This document shows positions 60,602-64,000 of a DNA stretch of 64,000 nucleotides, in pieces (position 1 is the stretch's first letter; each line of letters starts with the position of its first letter). The notes below the pieces were generated by a model that was not told the origin of the DNA, made no database searches, and saw nothing but the letters and a program-made list of their open reading frames with translations. The DNA is from Adineta vaga (Eukaryota > Rotifera). The stretch lies in contig CP075494.1 of assembly GCA_021613535.1 (NCBI GenBank), forward strand, positions 5,146,001-5,210,000, read 5' to 3'. A program made the translations under genes and the position numbers.

Positions 60602-60810
60602 TTCTATTCGTTTGATAAGATACACTACGAGGAGTGCGATCAGCTGTTGAACGTACAAGTTTCAAGTACAATATCACGGCATTGATGGTTATACAAGAAT
60701 AATTACAGCAAGAATGGGAAGAACAATAACCAATGCTAGATTTGTCGATGACGAAGATGAGGATGATGAACATTTTGATTTTAATTGCTGACGAGTATAG
60801 ATACCTGAAA
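60602..60810 (-). pseudogene. Duplicated remnant of the EGF-protein last exon (copy A)
   Basis: On the minus strand this reads GIYTRQQLKSKC, a Ser run, then TNLALVIVLPILAVIILV followed by a TAA stop. It aligns with the transmembrane exon of the EGF-protein gene at 62563-62765, where the frame is open. A second small break follows before YLKLVRSTAD. It lies right after the stop of the plus-strand gene and has no upstream exons, so it is a nonfunctional copy. Confidence 0.8.
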
Positions 60811-62310
60811 GATTGTGAAAAGATCAATTCTTTTTTTATTGATATAATTATTTATTTTAAAAAATAAAAAGTAATTTTTTCTCTGGTATATGATCAAGTA
60901 TTCTGATCACAGGATAAACGAACTTTTACATTATAAGGATTTAGATCTGATTTATTTTAAGAATAAAAGAATATCACAGTAACGTTTTAAATTTTAAATA
61001 TTGATAGTAAACATAACGAGTGTATCAATTGATACGATGGGAAGTTATTTACGAAGCGATTATAACAGAGAAAAATGGAAATATTATATGATTTTAATGA
61101 TATTCGAAAAAATAAGTATTTCAATATCGGTTCTTTATTTCTAAAATCAAAGCCAAAATCATCTGGATTTGATCCTCTTGACACCAGCACATTACCACAA
61201 GCTATCGTTGACTGCTCAGGTAGAACGATACGCCGCTATTTTAATGAAGTGACAGTCCGTTATCTGACTGTATCTTTCGTTCTGAGTAAGTATTTGTTTC
61301 GGTAGTATCATGAAAAGAAAAACAATTGCTCATCGTCTCATTTTTGTTTAAAAATGAGCATTGACATGTGAAAATTTTTATCTTTTTCATCAGTCGAATT
61401 ACTATCGACACAGTACACTAATGTAACAAATGGAAATAATCGTTATTGTTGATTAATTTTTAAACCTTTCAATTATTAAGTAATGAATTAAATCATATCC
61501 ATATCTATCATTCTATGTATCAGTAAAATAATTCATCATTTATATTTATGTTCGTTTTTCGTTTATTTTGAGCGAGGGTGTTTTCTGCGAAAGAGAACAA
61601 AACTTATTTTACTTGGATTTTATCTTTGATCAAGAGTGATAATAGTATGAGAAGATGTAATACATTAGGCGAAAATGAAAAACTAACAACTGAACTTAAG
61701 TAGGGAAGGATAAGAAAAAAATGTATGCAAAACGAAGAACGAAAGAAATTGGGGACTAGAGCATTTTCAGAACAACAGAAGTTAGGGTCTTAAAAGATGA
61801 AACGTATATCAATAAAGTTAATCAGGTCGGCTTTACGCCATGTATTCACGCTAACAATTAACTTGTTGAATAAATGTTAATTAAACTGAATCCATTTAGA
61901 ATCTTTAATACTAGATTTGGATTTGCATTCCCATATAAGTCATACATGTTTTAATTCTTTTAAGATGAAACCATTGGCAAAAATTTAAAGAATTATTCGT
62001 AGTCATGTTTTTACAGACATCAAGTGATGAAATGAAAAAAGGCCACCTGACACAAAATATTCAACGTTGACAAATGAAGCTATATCTTTTTGTGTCAAAG
62101 AATGGAATACAACAGATTGGTATTTAGAAAGAGAGAAAAGTACGATGAAAGATTTTAAGTTTTGTAAGCTCTGAAAACTATCCATGAAGTAAAATTTGCA
62201 TAAGAAACTTTGTTCTGACGAAACCAAGTGAGGTTCGAAGCGTCAATTCGCGATCAAATCATTTTTGTTTAGAATCAATTCATTCATTCATTCATTCATT
62301 AGTTCACAAT
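60811..62310. other. Unexplained spacer between the two junction copies
   Basis: About 1.5 kb not alike to the flanking EGF-gene exons. It holds a 76-codon open frame at 61075-61305 with no recognised domain, and an (ATTC)n run at 62275-62299. It could be inserted DNA, but no terminal repeats or transposase were seen. Confidence 0.4.
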
Positions 62311-62580
62311 TTTTGTATCTGACCGTTTTTCAGGTTTGTTCATTAGAGCAATGCAAATTAATTCATCGATTATGTTACGTTTTGAAGCGACAGACGAAAA
62401 AACTTTCACAAGATTTTATTCATATTTGAAACAAAATCAATTCTATACTGATAAAATATTAAAAGCTCAAGTTTCCAAGCATCTCATAAGAAAAAGTGAT
62501 ATCTCGCCACCTTGCCATTTCAAATATCTAAATCATATCGATGAAAATATTGTAGATGCTCATCATTGCCTATTCGTTTG
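62311..62580 (+). pseudogene. Broken duplicate of the 3' end of the 59530 gene (copy B)
   Basis: From about 62311 the DNA matches the 59530 gene starting near 60165. At TAATTCATCG it jumps about 185 nt ahead in the parent, landing after a second copy of the same word. It then follows the parent to the end. The parent's stop is changed (TGA to TGC), giving a few extra residues (CLFV). There is no start or upstream exon, so this is a fragment. Confidence 0.82.
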
Positions 62581-64000
62581 ATAAGATACATTAGGAAGAG
62601 TACCATCAGCTGTTGAACGTACAAGTTTCAAGTACAATACGACGGTAATACTGGTCACAAGAATAATCACAGCAAGAATGGGAAGAACAATAACCAATGC
62701 TAGATTTGTCGATGACGATGAAGTTGATGAACATTTTGATTGTAATTGCTGACGTGTATAGATACCTGAAAGAATAAAATAACTTTTTCAGCTGCTCTTT
62801 TGATAAAAAGAACGTTTGAATATGAAAATATTGATACGTATAAAATACGTCAAAGAAATGTATTGATTACATCATTGAAATAGAGATCTACTCAAGTGTA
62901 TTATTAATGCACAGAGGAGGAAAGGAAAAAAATGAACATTTACTATTTCTTTAATTGAATATCATGAAATTAGATTAGTTATATATCTACCTTGATGACA
63001 TTCAGTTCCATTGCAATCACATTGTCCGCTAAATCGATTACAATTCGCACATGGACATTGATAAGCACAATCAGGTCCATATTGATTTATAGGACAACCT
63101 TCACATTTAGAGAGCAAATAATAAGTTTTTAATGAATATCAATTTGATTTGCTTCTTACTTGTATTACAGTAGGTTCCATACCATCCTGTGTAGCATGAA
63201 CATCCGTATGGATCAGGTAAACAAATTAATAATCCTTTACAATAATCATCATCACCTTGACAATTAAAATCACACGTTTGACCATAATAACCTGCAGGAC
63301 AACCTTTTATTAAAATAGATATTCATTTATTTTCTCGGAAACTAAAATTCTTTTTCTTCTCACTGTATTGACAATCGCTTCCATAAAATCCTGGTGCACA
63401 AATACATTGATTCACATACGGATGATATATTCCTTGTGAACGACATCGACCATCATCTATTGAAAGGGAAATAAGAAATTTATATATCAATAATTTCCTT
63501 GTATTTTTTTTGTCAATTTACAAAGTTGATAGTCAATAAATCTTGCATGATGTCCCGAAATACGTTTATTTTCTAATGCTAATGTGATCAAACCATTAAA
63601 ATCTTTTTTCAAACTAATTCCACTCATTTTTATATTATTTGTATTTGATAATTCACATTGTAAAGGAATTGTATCTGTTGATGACGTTCGATCAAAATTC
63701 AGATATTCATAACAAGAAGAATCAAGAGTATTATTTGTTTGTTGAAAACTTAGAACTAATGATTGAGTGTACGGTCGACGAAGGGCAACACTATAATCCA
63801 TTGGAAAATGTGGACGAACAAAATCGCCATTGATAGGAAATGATTGAGTATAAATAATACCAAGTAAACTATTCTGTGGTAGACATGCATAAAAACCAAA
63901 ACGTACATCATCACTTTGATTTGGTAGAGTTATATTCTGACAATTAGATAAACAAGTTTTATAATTACATGATGAAACTTGCATTAGTGAACGAATATCT
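62563..64000 (-). CDS. EGF-repeat single-pass membrane protein (partial, 5' end beyond window)
   Basis: Exons read from the right edge inward. About 63522-64000 encodes an extracellular region with paired Cys and N-glycosylation sites. 63364-63456 gives DGRCRSQGIYHPYVNQCIC and APGFYGSDC (EGF-like). About 63170-63304 gives CPAGYYGQTCDFNCQ and CSCYTGWYGTYC. About 62993-63098 gives CPINQYGPDCAYQCPC and FSGQCDCNGTEC. 62563-62765 encodes a Ser-rich stalk, a membrane span (LALVIVLPILAVIILVTSIT) and a short cytoplasmic tail ending VSYQTNRQ. The layout is a type I receptor-like or adhesion protein of MEGF/Tie-ectodomain style, without a kinase. Its stop abuts the site aligned with the stop of the convergent 59530 gene. 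Ligand unknown. Confidence 0.75.

Noticed and set aside
61075-61305. 76-codon frame in the spacer between duplicated junctions
   Set aside because: It looks more protein-like than most short frames, but no family or exon partner could be found, so it is only mentioned within the spacer.
62225-62245. Sequence resembling a tRNA B box (GGTTCGAAGC)
   Set aside because: No matching A box or cloverleaf arms upstream at the right spacing.
60811-62310. Possible transposon as the source of the spacer
   Set aside because: No terminal inverted repeats, target-site duplication, transposase or reverse transcriptase could be seen.

Overview
The window is AT-rich animal nuclear DNA. Genes are compact, on both strands, and broken by many short (about 50-65 nt) GT-AG introns. 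Gene content points to a bdelloid rotifer: an ADP-ribosyltransferase joined to TPR repeats, tandem rhodopsin-like GPCRs, and animal core genes interleaved with genes of fungal, plant or bacterial flavour. This assignment is inference from gene families; no species can be named. All exon joins below were read by eye from splice sites and reading frames.

Left part (about 1-17 kb) is accessory in character. It holds a kiwellin-like secreted protein cut by the window edge, a microbial-type poly(ADP-ribose) glycohydrolase (PARG), an intronless secreted sialidase-like protein, a GPI-type mucin, a broken GH10 xylanase, a C2-domain protein with a fungal-looking C-terminal part, three tandem GPCR paralogues with mosaic sequence, and an ART-TPR protein.

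Middle part (18-38 kb) mixes an unusual TPR-ZZ-vWA protein with core genes: an SLC6 transporter, a small NTF2-like protein, an ADCY9-like adenylyl cyclase, a possible NOL11-like protein, HAT1, a frameshifted GPCR and an archaemetzincin.

Right part (38-64 kb) is mostly signalling and core genes: an ACK-type tyrosine kinase whose 2.6-kb intron contains a complete antisense RASSF9/10-like gene, another GPCR, a small unrecognised four-exon gene, KLHDC3, FoxO behind a 2.4-kb microsatellite-rich upstream region, a GDPD phosphodiesterase, a Thr-rich GPI-type protein, two small basic secreted paralogues, an unrecognised gene with a possible PH/EVH1-like domain, and an EGF-repeat membrane protein cut by the right edge. 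The last two genes are convergent, and their shared 3' junction has been duplicated, leaving a broken copy of each.

Points most worth following: the kiwellin-like gene in an animal; an ADP-ribosylation writer and a microbial-type eraser in one window; GPCR gene conversion; the nested RASSF gene; the TPR-ZZ-vWA fusion; the duplicated convergent junction; and the decayed GH10 gene. No tRNA, rRNA, CRISPR array or intact transposon was recognised.
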